DNA of 64,000 nucleotides from an uncultured Clostridia bacterium (GCA_934746715.1 CAKVFI010000001.1:186001-250000); one strand, 5' to 3'. Positions 1 to 8,887 are shown, numbered from the stretch's first letter. Notes: generated by a model from the letters alone, not told the origin. Numbers and translations: made by a program.

Positions 1-50
1 AATATAATTAACAAAAATCTTACGGCAACTTTTATTCATAAATCAACACA

Positions 51-80
51 AAAAAATCACCCTAATAAGGTGATTTTTTT
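51..80 (-). terminator. Rho-independent terminator of the glycosyltransferase gene
   Basis: Inverted repeat AATCACC/GGTGATT with a short AT loop, followed on the minus strand by a T-run. It lies just beyond the stop codon of the glycosyltransferase gene. Confidence 0.8.
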
Positions 81-83
81 AAT

Positions 84-1463
84 TTATTCTTCGCTGTTTT
101 CGTCTTTATTTGCTGGCGCTTTTTGTTCGTTTTCCTTTTTGGTTGCACCTGCGTTAATTTCTTCCAAACTCAAGCTTGCTGTGTGAGCGATTGGTTTCCA
201 TGTAACTTTTTTGAACATCGCTGCAACTGAAATTGGCAAATATGTAAACATAAAGATTGGGAATGTGAACAAATGAAGTATCTTTTTGTACCATGGACAT
301 TTGATTTTTTTCCATTCTGTGATGCAAACCAAACTTGCAATAACAAACATCAAAACATACATTTGACCAATTGTCATCAATAATTCTTTAAAGGCAAACC
401 AAGCCATGTGAGGATTGTGCATGCACAAAGCAACAATTGAACATGTTGGTAGCACAATACACATTGTAAGAGAAATAACCAATGCTGGGAACAATGTTGT
501 TAAAATATCCCAACAAGAGAAGTTTGTAAATGAATGTTTAATCAAACTCCAACCACGGCGACCAAACACTTGATAAAAACCTTTTGCCCAACGTTCACGT
601 TGACGCCAAGATTGTTTGAAAGTTTCTGGTTGCTCGTCATAAAGTTCTGCTGTGCCACAATAGCCAACTTTTCTGCCTGTGATTGCGTATTCTGTTGAAC
701 ATTGAATATCTTCTGTGAGTGTGAAGAAGTTCCAGTTGCCAAATTGTTTAACAACGTCTGTGTCGATAAGGAAACCTGTGCCAGAAATTGCACAAGATGA
801 TTTAATCATCATACGAGAGTTGTTCAAATGCCTTGCTTCATGCAAAAACCAATAGCCATAGCCCGCTGTAATCCAGTTTTTGCCAAAGTTTTTGCTGTTA
901 CGATAAGATGTAACCATTTTGTAACCTTTGTCGTAAACCTTGTTCATTTCTGTGATAAAGTTTGGTTTAAGCACATTGTCAGCATCAACAATAATATATG
1001 CTTCTGGCACAAGTGCTGCATATTGTTCTTCTGTGTGAAGTTGTGTGAAGAACCAGTTAAGTGCAAAACCTTTGCCAATTTTTTCTTGGTCAAAACGCTC
1101 AAACACAACGCAGCCCAAATCACGGCAAATTTGCGCAGTGTTGTCTGTGCAGTTATCTGCAATAACAAATATTTTTAACAAATCTTGTGGATAGTCATTT
1201 GCTTGAATACTTTTAATCAAATTGCCAATAACTTTGCTTTCGTTTCTGGCAGAAATAACAATGCCATAAGTATGTTTTTTGAAATCACTGCCTTTAATTT
1301 TTGTGTGATGCAATGTGCCAATAATTAAATAAACAAATTGGTGGAAATACATCAAAAAGAAAATTAAACCAATAATTTGAGTAAACCAATAAATAAATCC
1401 ATAAAATGGAGATTCAATTGGAATGTTCCCTTGATATTTAATTAAATCTACGATTAGTGTCAT
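84..1463 (-). CDS. Processive family 2 glycosyltransferase, membrane protein
   Basis: Polytopic GT2 enzyme of the cellulose/hyaluronan-synthase type (459 aa). Visible motifs in order: a hydrophobic N-terminal segment; ISARNES at the start of the GT-A fold; VIADNCTDN; the metal-binding DAD in IIVDADN; TEDIQ for the catalytic acid; and QRERW, the QxxRW signature of processive enzymes. At least two or three membrane segments follow, and the lysine-rich acidic tail is cytosolic. I chose the ATG at 1463 because GAGG precedes it at good spacing; the frame stays open for 29 codons upstream but those look non-coding. The sugar donor and product cannot be told from sequence. It sits near an LtaS-family enzyme, so a cell-envelope polymer role is a reasonable inference. 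Confidence 0.85.
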   Translation of the reverse strand: MTLIVDLIKYQGNIPIESPFYGFIYWFTQIIGLIFFLMYFHQFVYLIIGTLHHTKIKGSDFKKHTYGIVISARNESKVIGNLIKSIQANDYPQDLLKIFVIADNCTDNTAQICRDLGCVVFERFDQEKIGKGFALNWFFTQLHTEEQYAALVPEAYIIVDADNVLKPNFITEMNKVYDKGYKMVTSYRNSKNFGKNWITAGYGYWFLHEARHLNNSRMMIKSSCAISGTGFLIDTDVVKQFGNWNFFTLTEDIQCSTEYAITGRKVGYCGTAELYDEQPETFKQSWRQRERWAKGFYQVFGRRGWSLIKHSFTNFSCWDILTTLFPALVISLTMCIVLPTCSIVALCMHNPHMAWFAFKELLMTIGQMYVLMFVIASLVCITEWKKIKCPWYKKILHLFTFPIFMFTYLPISVAAMFKKVTWKPIAHTASLSLEEINAGATKKENEQKAPANKDENSEE

Positions 1464-1560
1464 AAAAACCTCGATACAAATTTTTTTTGCTGAATGATAA
1501 TAACACATAATTTTGAATTTGTAAACAAAAACTTTAATTTCTTTTAACAAAAAAATTTAT

Positions 1561-1760
1561 AAAACAAAAAAACTCGACTTTATATGCCCCAACAAAGGCT
1601 AACGAAGTGCCTTTGATGGGAAAGAGGAGCAACTATGTCACAATTGTCGCCACTGCTAGTTTGCTATTCGCAAACATAAGCCTATTGCTCCATTGCTCCT
1701 TTTCCCACAAAATCTTACAATTTTGCGGGATCCCTTATAGTGTCTGTGGTTGCTTTTTTA
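1561..1760. repeat. Hairpin repeat unit A1 with a flanking copy of the tRNA-Asn terminator start
   Basis: The first 21 bases (1561-1581) are identical to 1951-1971, the terminator arm of tRNA-Asn. After that comes a unit with three hairpins: 1587-1620 (CAAAGGC/GCCTTTG flanked by CCCA/TGGG), 1659-1675 (GTTTGC/GCAAAC) and 1703-1730 (CAAAAT/ATTTTG flanked by TCCC/GGGA). The same hairpin plan recurs at 1819-1950, 36658-36774 and 50070-50106. No believable gene is present, although short frames remain open. Confidence 0.7.
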
Positions 1761-1763
1761 CAA

Positions 1764-1818
1764 AAAAACAACCCGACTATAAAGCCGAGTTGCGACGATG
1801 GCGCCCCGAGTAGGGCTC
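1764..1818 (-). repeat. Diverged copy of the tRNA-Asn 3' end and terminator
   Basis: Bases 1799-1818 match 1984-2003 exactly, which is the last 20 bases of tRNA-Asn including CCA. On the minus strand they are followed by a mutated copy of the terminator hairpin and its A/T tract. The rest of the tRNA is absent, so this is a duplicated tail and not a gene. Confidence 0.8.
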
Positions 1819-1950
1819 AGCGTTCAAACTCTCGCTTTTGCGGGTTTGCTTTCGCAAACGCTCGCTCTTTGCTCGGTTTTCACTTTTCCCCTTCCGCAAT
1901 CGAGTTGCGGTGGGGACCCCATTTAGGTTCTCGCCCATTAATTTAAATTA
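1819..1950 (-). repeat. Hairpin repeat unit A2 downstream of tRNA-Asn
   Basis: Read on the minus strand this unit aligns along its length with the insert behind spoVT (36658-36774). It holds TCCCC/GGGGA around CCGCAA/TTGCGG, then AACCGAGC, AGCGAGC, a GTTTGC/GCAAAC hairpin and GCAAAAGCGAG. The first stem has a different sequence from the spoVT copy but still pairs, so the structure is conserved. Confidence 0.7.
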
Positions 1951-1951
1951 A

Positions 1952-1980
1952 AAACAAAAAAACTCGACTTTCATCGAGTT
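1952..1980 (-). terminator. Terminator of tRNA-Asn
   Basis: AACTCGA/TCGAGTT stem at 1961-1980, followed on the minus strand by a T-rich run. It begins four bases after the tRNA CCA end. Confidence 0.85.
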
Positions 1981-1983
1981 TTT

Positions 1984-2058
<75 letters not shown>

Positions 2059-2098
2059 ATATATTGTTGACTGCCGTTTTTCCTACGACAATGACCCT

Positions 2099-2127
2099 AT
2101 TATAACATTCAACAATAAGGTTGTCAA
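2099..2127 (-). promoter_or_regulatory. Consensus sigma-A promoter for tRNA-Asn
   Basis: TTGACA (2122-2127), 17-bp spacer, TATAAT (2099-2104), with TG one base upstream of the -10 box. It fits a short tRNA precursor leader of about 35 bases. Confidence 0.9.
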
Positions 2128-2222
2128 CAATTTTTAACAATTTTAAATAATAAAATTTTCAAATTTTTTGTTTTTTTGTAGTTTAAAAATTTATTTTACT
2201 TCTTTAACAATTTTAATCACAT

Positions 2223-4469
2223 TTAAACATTTGTGATTCGGTTGAAAATCCCATAATAATCAAGCAAATAAAGATAATTAAGCTTGCGAAGGACAATTGA
2301 TGTTTCTGATTTAAATTTTGCAATTATATCATCTGTTAACTCAACATCTTGCTTGTTGAAATTAACCAAGTCGTCAGTTTCCACATCATGGCTATAAATA
2401 CCACCAGTGTTTGAATAGTACACAGCCATATCACGCATTTCACCATTAACTTCATACACAGTGTCTGCTGGACGGAACAATGAATGACCAATATAAAGAT
2501 TTTCGTTAAACTTAATGCCTAACAAATCAAGCAAAGTTGGTACAATATCGTAGGCTGAACAAAAACGAGTGTTGTAAGTGAGTTTGTTGGTTAATGTTTT
2601 GTTCATTTCCTTAACGCCCGGACTGGATAAAATCATTGGTATTTGATAAAGCTCTGTTTTGTAAACTTCATTTTTCTTTATCCCTTTAACGCGATTGCTC
2701 AATCCTACTTTCTTTTCGTTTTCATTTATGTCGCCAGTGTAATAAGCGTAGTGGTCTGAGTAAAGCAACATTGTTGTGTGGTCAAACAAACTTTCACCAT
2801 TGCTGTAAGTTTTTGATTTTAATTCTGCCACAATATTTCCTATTGCTTCGTCCAAGCCGCAAACACCACATTGGTAATAGCATAATTCTTTAATCAAATT
2901 TGGGTCAGAAACAGAATAATTGTTCAACACATTTTGGTACCAAGTTGTGTATGTTGCATCTTCTTCTGCCTTGTTTAAAACATAATGATTGTTTTCGTCC
3001 AACACGCAATCATCTGCACCATATTTGATGTACTGCATATATTTAAGTGCATCACCATCGTTTATATTTGCTTTGTCTGTGTACGCGCCATGAGAGGAAA
3101 CATTAAGATAGAATGTGTAAAAAGGTTTTTCCTGATAATTTGTTGGCACAATATATTGCATTGCGTTTTGTGCAAACTCGCCTTCTGGTGCCCAATTGTC
3201 CCAATTCAATTCATCGCCAGTGTAAATTTTGTTGCCAGAGGCATCTTCCAGCATTTCCTTGCCAATAACTTGTTCAAAACCCAAATTGCCGTGAGTGATG
3301 TTACGGTCATAGAATGTTGAACGGTTTGAGTGAACATAGGTGGTTGTGTAGCCTTTTGATTTTAAAATGTTTGGAAGCGTAAATCCCAATGCATTTGAAG
3401 ATTTGTTATAACTTTTGCCAGCATAATCCAAAATGTTAAGACCATTTGGATAACTGCCCATAATGCCAATACCTTCTGACATGTTTGTTTTTGCCTTGCC
3501 AATAAAGTTTTGTGCAACAATGCTTTTGTATTCTGTGCTTGCAGTGCTGCCAAAAATCAAAGAATAAACATTTGGTGTTAATTCATATGAAAGATTTTGC
3601 AAGTTGCGGTCATAGTTGCCATTTCCAAAGCCAAACCATTCAAGTGATTCCATCATGAGGCAAATAACATTGTTCCCGTTGTCAACACCAAAAACAGATT
3701 TATTGTCTTCATTTAAACTGCTGCCAGAATAAATGTTGCCAGAATTAAAGTACTCCACCACCAAGTTCTTTTTTGCGTTGTTAATTTTGTCATCAAAGTT
3801 TTTGTCAAACGAATTAACAATCATATTAACAAGGTAACCATATGAACCAAATTTTGCATAGCTTTTACGTTTTAAAAAGTTTGTATCCATCAAAAATGCA
3901 TCACTTTCAACATAATTGCTTGAATTGATGTTCTCAACAGACTCTCTTATGCTTGCACGGCAATAACAATAGCCTGTTAATGACACGCATTGAGAGAACA
4001 AAATCATTGCACAGCACAAAAGCGAAAAATGTTGTTTTACATTAATTTTATTTTTCCTTGCTTGCCAAAGCAAAACACCACCAATCAAAGCAATTGTGAT
4101 AAATAAACTTATCAGTTGGAACATCACACCCCAAAACACAAAGCCAGCAGTTGCAGCTTCGGTTGCTTCCACCAATGCGGACATCATGTCAAATGTGAAC
4201 ATATCGCCATAAATTGTGTACAAAGTGAAGTTTGTGTAAATCAAAATGGATTGAATTATAAGCACAATTGTGCCAAAAATGTATTGAGCTGTGTAGTTTG
4301 GCACCGCAAAAATCAACACACCAATAAAGATAATGATTGAAAAGTTATAAAAAAAGTATTCTGGGAAAAAACCAAGATTTAACACATGAAAAGAAAATGC
4401 TTCTAAAACCAAAGCACCCAGCACATAATATAAAAACATCAAAAACTTGCTGATTCCAGTTTTTATCAT
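2223..4469 (-). CDS. LtaS-family phosphoglycerol transferase / sulfatase-fold membrane enzyme
   Basis: 748 aa. About five hydrophobic N-terminal segments (to about residue 185) precede a large extracellular alkaline-phosphatase-like domain. Family residues visible: the metal-binding Glu in MMESLEW, the likely nucleophile Thr in AKTNMSEG, a histidine in the YVHSNRS stretch, and the Asp-His pair in LLYSDHYAYY. This family moves glycerol phosphate from phosphatidylglycerol to lipoteichoic acid or other glycans. The exact acceptor here is unknown. The start is placed at ATG 4469 and not at the in-frame TTG 4496, because the -10 box of a strong promoter ends six bases before that ATG and the TTG lies inside the promoter spacer. 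The mRNA would therefore be leaderless. Confidence 0.85.
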   Translation of the reverse strand: MIKTGISKFLMFLYYVLGALVLEAFSFHVLNLGFFPEYFFYNFSIIIFIGVLIFAVPNYTAQYIFGTIVLIIQSILIYTNFTLYTIYGDMFTFDMMSALVEATEAATAGFVFWGVMFQLISLFITIALIGGVLLWQARKNKINVKQHFSLLCCAMILFSQCVSLTGYCYCRASIRESVENINSSNYVESDAFLMDTNFLKRKSYAKFGSYGYLVNMIVNSFDKNFDDKINNAKKNLVVEYFNSGNIYSGSSLNEDNKSVFGVDNGNNVICLMMESLEWFGFGNGNYDRNLQNLSYELTPNVYSLIFGSTASTEYKSIVAQNFIGKAKTNMSEGIGIMGSYPNGLNILDYAGKSYNKSSNALGFTLPNILKSKGYTTTYVHSNRSTFYDRNITHGNLGFEQVIGKEMLEDASGNKIYTGDELNWDNWAPEGEFAQNAMQYIVPTNYQEKPFYTFYLNVSSHGAYTDKANINDGDALKYMQYIKYGADDCVLDENNHYVLNKAEEDATYTTWYQNVLNNYSVSDPNLIKELCYYQCGVCGLDEAIGNIVAELKSKTYSNGESLFDHTTMLLYSDHYAYYTGDINENEKKVGLSNRVKGIKKNEVYKTELYQIPMILSSPGVKEMNKTLTNKLTYNTRFCSAYDIVPTLLDLLGIKFNENLYIGHSLFRPADTVYEVNGEMRDMAVYYSNTGGIYSHDVETDDLVNFNKQDVELTDDIIAKFKSETSIVLRKLNYLYLLDYYGIFNRITNV

Positions 4470-4475
4470 GCTTTT

Positions 4476-4504
4476 ATTATAAATTGAATATATCAAATAG
4501 TCAA
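4476..4504 (-). promoter_or_regulatory. Sigma-A promoter giving a leaderless LtaS-family mRNA
   Basis: TTGACT (4499-4504), 17-bp spacer, TATAAT (4476-4481). Only six bases separate the -10 box from the ATG at 4469, so transcription should start at or beside the A of the start codon. No Shine-Dalgarno is present. Confidence 0.85.
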
Positions 4505-4520
4505 GTTAAAACTGAAATTG

Positions 4521-4549
4521 TTGCAAAATTTTAATGTTAATGCTAAAAT
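4521..4549 (+). promoter_or_regulatory. Extended -10 promoter giving a leaderless zinc-ribbon mRNA
   Basis: TTGCAA (4521-4526), 17-bp spacer, TGC plus TAAAAT (4544-4549), then six bases to ATG 4556. It is divergent from the LtaS-family promoter, with about 16 bp between the two -35 boxes. Confidence 0.82.
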
Positions 4550-4555
4550 ATTGAT

Positions 4556-5431
4556 ATGTTTAAATGGTTAAAAAATTTATTCAATCCTGTAAAATTAATT
4601 CCAAAAGATGTGGAAAACGGTTTGATGACTTCAATGTACTACACAATCAAATTGGGTGAAAAATTGAACGTGCCCGACAATTGTGTTTGTTTTTTGTCAT
4701 ACAAAGACAGGCTCTACGCCAAATTTGACGCTGGTGAACATGTTTTGGATGAATCATGTTTGGCAAATTTAACCGCAAAACAAGCCGGCAGTGTTAAAAA
4801 CAAAAAAACTGTTAAATTTGATTTGTTTTTTGTTAACTTAAACAATTTTTCTTACCCGACTTCACAAAAAGAAGTTGTGCCAGTTGACAAAAAACTTTGC
4901 AAGTTGGAACTTAAAACAAACTTTTGTTGCAATGTTGTTGATGCAGTTAAATTTCAAAAATACGCTTTGTCTTTTTATGCATTAATCCGCCCAATTGATG
5001 CTCAACACCTTGTGCAAAGTTTTGTTGAAGAAAACATAAACAAATACTATTTAAAGTGCTCATTAGCCACTCCAATTGACAATTTAGTTGAAGCAGAAAA
5101 TTTGAAAGCGTTTTTAAACAAAAAAGGTGAAAAAATTGGTTTAAATTTCTCCAAATTGGAACTCTCAATCTGGAACAAATCCAAACAAATTGACACTCAA
5201 AGCAAAAAATTTTATTTTGAAAATATTGTGCAAAACAAACCAAATGAAAGCACAACATCTTCAACCTCAAACATTCAGCAAACAGTTGACAAAACTAAAG
5301 AAAAGGAATATTCTTTAGATGTTGACAACAACACACAAGAAAAGGTCGAACCACAAGAAATTTGCCCAATTTGCAAGTGCAAACGCATTTCAAATGCTCC
5401 ATTTTGCCACAAATGTGGGTTTAAATTTTAA
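4556..5431 (+). CDS. SPFH-like protein with C-terminal zinc ribbon
   Basis: 291 aa, no signal peptide or membrane segment. Residues 20-130 resemble the N-terminal part of the SPFH/virion-core-like family (a VPDN-type strand, then KFDAGEHVLD, then a hydrophobic FDLFFVNL strand). A Ser/Thr/Gln-rich linker of about 50 residues leads to a zinc ribbon with C270/C273 and C284/C287. Family members are thought to be cytosolic scaffold-like proteins, and the precise role is unknown. It is followed closely by the DUF1858 gene on the same strand. The SPFH assignment is by resemblance only; the zinc ribbon is clear. Confidence 0.5.
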   Translation: MFKWLKNLFNPVKLIPKDVENGLMTSMYYTIKLGEKLNVPDNCVCFLSYKDRLYAKFDAGEHVLDESCLANLTAKQAGSVKNKKTVKFDLFFVNLNNFSYPTSQKEVVPVDKKLCKLELKTNFCCNVVDAVKFQKYALSFYALIRPIDAQHLVQSFVEENINKYYLKCSLATPIDNLVEAENLKAFLNKKGEKIGLNFSKLELSIWNKSKQIDTQSKKFYFENIVQNKPNESTTSSTSNIQQTVDKTKEKEYSLDVDNNTQEKVEPQEICPICKCKRISNAPFCHKCGFKF

Positions 5432-5457
5432 CAAATATAATTTTTTAAGGAGAAAAT

Positions 5458-5643
5458 ATGAAGTTTAAAAAGACAGATATCATTGCAACTGTGCTTGAAA
5501 AACATCCAAAAGGTGAAGAAATTTTAACAAAATTTGGTTTTCATTGCTTGTACTGCCCTTGCAGCCAAATGGAAACACTTGAAGAAGCATGTGAAGTTCA
5601 TGAAATCAACATTAATGAATTGTTAAAAGCCTTAAATGCGTAA
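5458..5643 (+). CDS. DUF1858 redox-disulfide domain protein
   Basis: 61 aa, a complete single-domain protein of the family often linked to hybrid-cluster (prismane) proteins. The helix-rich N-terminus (AxVLEKHP, then GFHC) and the CxxCxC cluster C30/C33/C35 are typical. AGGAG precedes the ATG. It lies 27 bases after the zinc-ribbon gene and ends at a terminator shared with the convergent AT-hook gene. The partner enzyme is not in the window, so its redox role is inferred from the family. Confidence 0.85.
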   Translation: MKFKKTDIIATVLEKHPKGEEILTKFGFHCLYCPCSQMETLEEACEVHEININELLKALNA

Positions 5644-5644
5644 C

Positions 5645-5677
5645 AAAAAAACACTCATAAATTTGAGTGTTTTTTTA
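5645..5677. terminator. Bidirectional terminator
   Basis: AACACTC/GAGTGTT stem with A-run before and T-run after, placed between the DUF1858 gene and the convergent AT-hook gene. Confidence 0.85.
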
Positions 5678-5721
5678 TTTTTTGCAAGCAGTAACAAAAC
5701 TATTTTAATTAAAATTGTTTT

Positions 5722-8514
5722 TTACTTTCTCTTTTTATTTTTTATTTTTGCATTTTTTGCCAATTGGATTTTTGATGCTTCAAGTTTTGCGTTTTCTTTT
5801 GCAATTTCGTCATCAATTTCCTTTAAGAATGCATCAATATCATTAATTTCAGTTGGTTTTAATTCCTTTTTTGGCCTGCTAATTGGTTTAGTTTCTTGTT
5901 TTTCTTCAACTTGCTTTTTAGGTCTGCCAACTGATTTTTTTGCAGGTTGTTCAACTTCCGCTTCAACCTTTTTTGGTCTACCACGTTTGCCTGCTGGCTT
6001 AACTTCTGTTGTTGATTCAGTTGATTCAACTGGTTCTACAACTTTTTTAGGTCTACCAACTGACTTTTTAACTGGTTGTTGTTCAACTTGTTCAGGTTGC
6101 TCAGGTTGCTCTTTGCGAGGACGACCACGTTTGCCCGCTGGTTTTGTTGCAACCTCTTCTGCAACAGCCTTGCGTGGGCGGCCAGCTTTGCGTTTTGCTG
6201 GTTGCTCAACTTCAGCTTCAACCTTTTTTGGTCTACCGCGTTTGCCTGTTGGTTTAACTTCTGTTGTTGATTCAGTTGATTCAACTGGTTCTACAACCTT
6301 TTTTGGTCTACCAACTGATTTTTTAACTGGTTGTTGTTCAACTTGTTCAGGTTGCTCTTTGCGTGGGCGGCCACGTTTGCCCGCTGGTTTTGTTGCAACC
6401 TCTTCTGCAACAACCTTGCGTGGGCGGCCTGGTTTCTTTTTCTCAACAGGTTCTGTTACGATTTTACGTGGGCGACCTGGCTTGCCCTTTGGTTTGCTTT
6501 CTTCCATTTGAACAGTGGATTCATCAACTGCATTTTGTTCAGTTGAATTTTCTTCAGCATTTTCCCCCGAATCTGCTGGCTGTTCGTTTTGTTGTTGGTC
6601 TTGAGTGTTAACTTGTTCCAACTCTGGTTTTACTTTGTTAGCATCATCTTCATCGTCTAAATAATTGAAGTTGTAGTTTGCTGTGTCTTGTGGTTGCTCT
6701 TCTTGCTTTGGGCTTTGCTGTTCTTCATCTAAATAGTTGAATGTATAATTTTGTTGATCAACATTATTTTTTTCTGCTGGTTGTTGTTCTGGTTGTTCAG
6801 CTTGTTCGTTATTTGATTGGTCATCAAATGAATAAACTTGGTCAATATGTTCATCGGCTGGAGCTTGCTCTGCCTGATTTTGGTCATCATAATAATTTGC
6901 ATTTTCATCATATTGTTGATTGCCATCATATTGTTGATTGTTATCATAATTATTGTCAGCATAATTGTAATTGTCATATTGTTCAGGTTGCTGCTCTTGT
7001 TCGGCTGGTTGTTGTTCAACTTTTTCTTGTTTAGATTTTTTGTTTTTGCCTGTTGCACGATTAACTTCATCAGAAACGCGAGAAATTATTTGTTCACGTT
7101 CTTGAATTTTTTGTTGATAATCTGCATCGATTGTTGAAATTTGTTCTTTTAGTTGTTCATTTTCGTCATAAAGGCCATTAACTTCTTGTTCTTTATGCTT
7201 CAACTTTTCTTCCAAATTTTTGATGTTGTCTTGAACTTTGGTGTATTTATCTGATTCGCGTTCTTCAACCACACGCAAGGCTTCGTCATACACTTTGCCA
7301 CTGTAAGTATCAAACTCGCTCATCATAGATTTTTCAAGCACATTTCTTGCTTTTTTGATTTGATTTTCAAGGTCAGCAATTTCTGCTTGGTAGGTTTCCA
7401 AAACTTTTTTGTGCCTATCTGTTGCAGTGTCGTAATCGCGCTCCAAATTGCGTTGACGGTCAAGTTCTTGTTGTTGTTGCTTTTTCAAGTAGTTGGCTTC
7501 AATGCTTGAAGTAACTTCTTCCAATTGTTGCTTAAAGTTTTCAAATGTTTCTTTGCTGACTTGCATTTGACGTTGATATTCTTTGGTTGTTTCACGGAAG
7601 GCATTTTCTTCTTGATAAATTTCGTTGTTAACTTGTTCCATGTCTTGCATAAGTTTTTTACGCTCTGCAATGTAGTTTTCAGCTTCTGTCATGGCGCGTT
7701 CCAAAACAAGTGAACGCTCTACACCTGCTTCATCAAAGTTGAATTTTTCATGTTCAACATTGCGCAAACGAGCACGCTCCAACTCTTTCTTTTCTTCTTC
7801 TGCACGCTTTTGAAGGTATGCATACAAAATTGGAATGCCGCGTTTAATTTCGTTTTTGTCAAACAACACTTCATAGTCAACATAATCTGGCAATGTTTCA
7901 GTTGCTTTGTCGATGTTAACTTCAAAATATTGATAGTTTGAATACAAGTCGCTGATGATTGCATTGTGTTTGATGTTAAAGAAAATTGTAACTAAATAAT
8001 TAACCATCAAAATCAAAACTGGGCAAAGAAGGCAGTGTTGCAAAATGTCGGCAAACCTATCTTCATATGAGCAATAGATGTTTAAAAGCAAACAAACACC
8101 TGCAAAAATATATGCCAAGATATTCATAATTTGAACATCGCGAGTGTATGTACTATTTTTAAGAGGGGTTGCAACGCAGTTTTCAAATGACATATATTTG
8201 CTTGCTTTATCTTCCCTATAAAGCACATATTGTTGCCATTGTTTGCGAAGTTGTTTTGGCACACGGCTGGATTTCATTCTGTTGTTAAAAGCAATCAAAT
8301 TGTCCTCATTAATTTGAGGATTATCCAAAAAATAATTGTTGAACATATCAACTGCTTTAATCAAGCGAGATTCGTAAGAATGAGATGTTGAAATAATAAC
8401 ACAAAAAATTGTGAACAAAAACAAAGCACTGAAAATAATAAAATATCGATTGTAATTTAAATAATTGGCAAATGAAGAAAAGAATTTGTCAACTGCCTCG
8501 AATATATTACTCAT
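5722..8514 (-). CDS. Membrane-anchored coiled-coil protein with a multi-AT-hook tail
   Basis: 930 aa, not a family I recognise. Residues 24-42, 129-148 and about 160-180 are hydrophobic and look like membrane segments. Residues about 235-490 are a charged Glu/Lys/Gln-rich coiled coil. Residues about 495-650 are low-complexity and rich in Gln, Asn, Glu and Tyr. From about residue 677 to 862 there are ten GRP(R/K)K cores, each the centre of an AT-hook that binds the minor groove of AT-rich DNA, plus a degenerate SRPKK. A short acidic/basic helix ends the protein. The plan suggests a membrane tether for the AT-rich nucleoid or for segregating DNA; this is inference. AAAGGGG precedes ATG 8514. 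Part of the tail arose by an internal duplication. Confidence 0.75.
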   Translation of the reverse strand: MSNIFEAVDKFFSSFANYLNYNRYFIIFSALFLFTIFCVIISTSHSYESRLIKAVDMFNNYFLDNPQINEDNLIAFNNRMKSSRVPKQLRKQWQQYVLYREDKASKYMSFENCVATPLKNSTYTRDVQIMNILAYIFAGVCLLLNIYCSYEDRFADILQHCLLCPVLILMVNYLVTIFFNIKHNAIISDLYSNYQYFEVNIDKATETLPDYVDYEVLFDKNEIKRGIPILYAYLQKRAEEEKKELERARLRNVEHEKFNFDEAGVERSLVLERAMTEAENYIAERKKLMQDMEQVNNEIYQEENAFRETTKEYQRQMQVSKETFENFKQQLEEVTSSIEANYLKKQQQQELDRQRNLERDYDTATDRHKKVLETYQAEIADLENQIKKARNVLEKSMMSEFDTYSGKVYDEALRVVEERESDKYTKVQDNIKNLEEKLKHKEQEVNGLYDENEQLKEQISTIDADYQQKIQEREQIISRVSDEVNRATGKNKKSKQEKVEQQPAEQEQQPEQYDNYNYADNNYDNNQQYDGNQQYDENANYYDDQNQAEQAPADEHIDQVYSFDDQSNNEQAEQPEQQPAEKNNVDQQNYTFNYLDEEQQSPKQEEQPQDTANYNFNYLDDEDDANKVKPELEQVNTQDQQQNEQPADSGENAEENSTEQNAVDESTVQMEESKPKGKPGRPRKIVTEPVEKKKPGRPRKVVAEEVATKPAGKRGRPRKEQPEQVEQQPVKKSVGRPKKVVEPVESTESTTEVKPTGKRGRPKKVEAEVEQPAKRKAGRPRKAVAEEVATKPAGKRGRPRKEQPEQPEQVEQQPVKKSVGRPKKVVEPVESTESTTEVKPAGKRGRPKKVEAEVEQPAKKSVGRPKKQVEEKQETKPISRPKKELKPTEINDIDAFLKEIDDEIAKENAKLEASKIQLAKNAKIKNKKRK
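5941..6428 (-). repeat. Internal tandem duplication within the AT-hook region
   Basis: 5941-6182 and 6196-6428 are nearly identical segments with a period of about 255 bp (85 codons). Each encodes several AT-hooks and the same acidic Glu/Thr spacer. The frame is kept, so the duplication lengthened the DNA-binding tail. Confidence 0.8.
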
Positions 8515-8560
8515 AAAAACCCCTTTAATTAATTAAAAATTAATTTTATTTGTTATCGTT

Positions 8561-8569
8561 ATTATAACA
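8561..8569 (-). promoter_or_regulatory. Extended -10 promoter of the AT-hook gene
   Basis: TGT followed by TATAAT on the minus strand, with a poor -35. The leader would be about 40 bases and contains the AAAGGGG ribosome site. Confidence 0.6.
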
Positions 8570-8837
8570 CAATCAAATGTTAAATACTAATATTTTTTGA
8601 TATTTTTTTTAATTTTTTTAAATTTTTTTACAAATTAATTTTTTATTAAAAATCAATTAAAAATGCTATTTTTAAGTATTTTAAAGGAGTTTTTTGATAA
8701 ATTAATTTTTTAAATGAACAAATTATATAACCTAAAATTTTTTTGAATTTTTAAAAATTACATTAATATTATTAATATATAAATAAATCTATAAAACCTT
8801 ATTTAAATATTATGGCAATAAAAATGCCTTAAATTAA
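8570..8837. other. AT-rich intergenic stretch
   Basis: Almost pure A/T sequence between the divergent AT-hook and YugP genes. I see no gene, RNA or clear operator. The many A/T tracts could be bent DNA or AT-hook binding sites, but that is untested. Confidence 0.4.
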
Positions 8838-8866
8838 TTGTAAATTTAAAATAATTTGTGTATAAT
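8838..8866 (+). promoter_or_regulatory. Sigma-A promoter of the YugP-type protease
   Basis: TTGTAA (8838-8843), 17-bp spacer, TATAAT (8861-8866), followed by a short leader with AAAGGAG before ATG 8888. Confidence 0.75.
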
Positions 8867-8887
8867 ATTAAAACAAAAGGAGCAAAT

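Noticed and set aside
1607..1946. Short open frames in the tRNA-Asn repeat region
   Set aside because: They follow the hairpin repeats and the tRNA copy, and their translations look random.
5636..6511. 291-codon open frame antisense to the AT-hook region
   Set aside because: It is the complement of the Pro/Lys/Gln repeats. The predicted protein is a Ser/Phe/Leu repeat with no sensible start signal.
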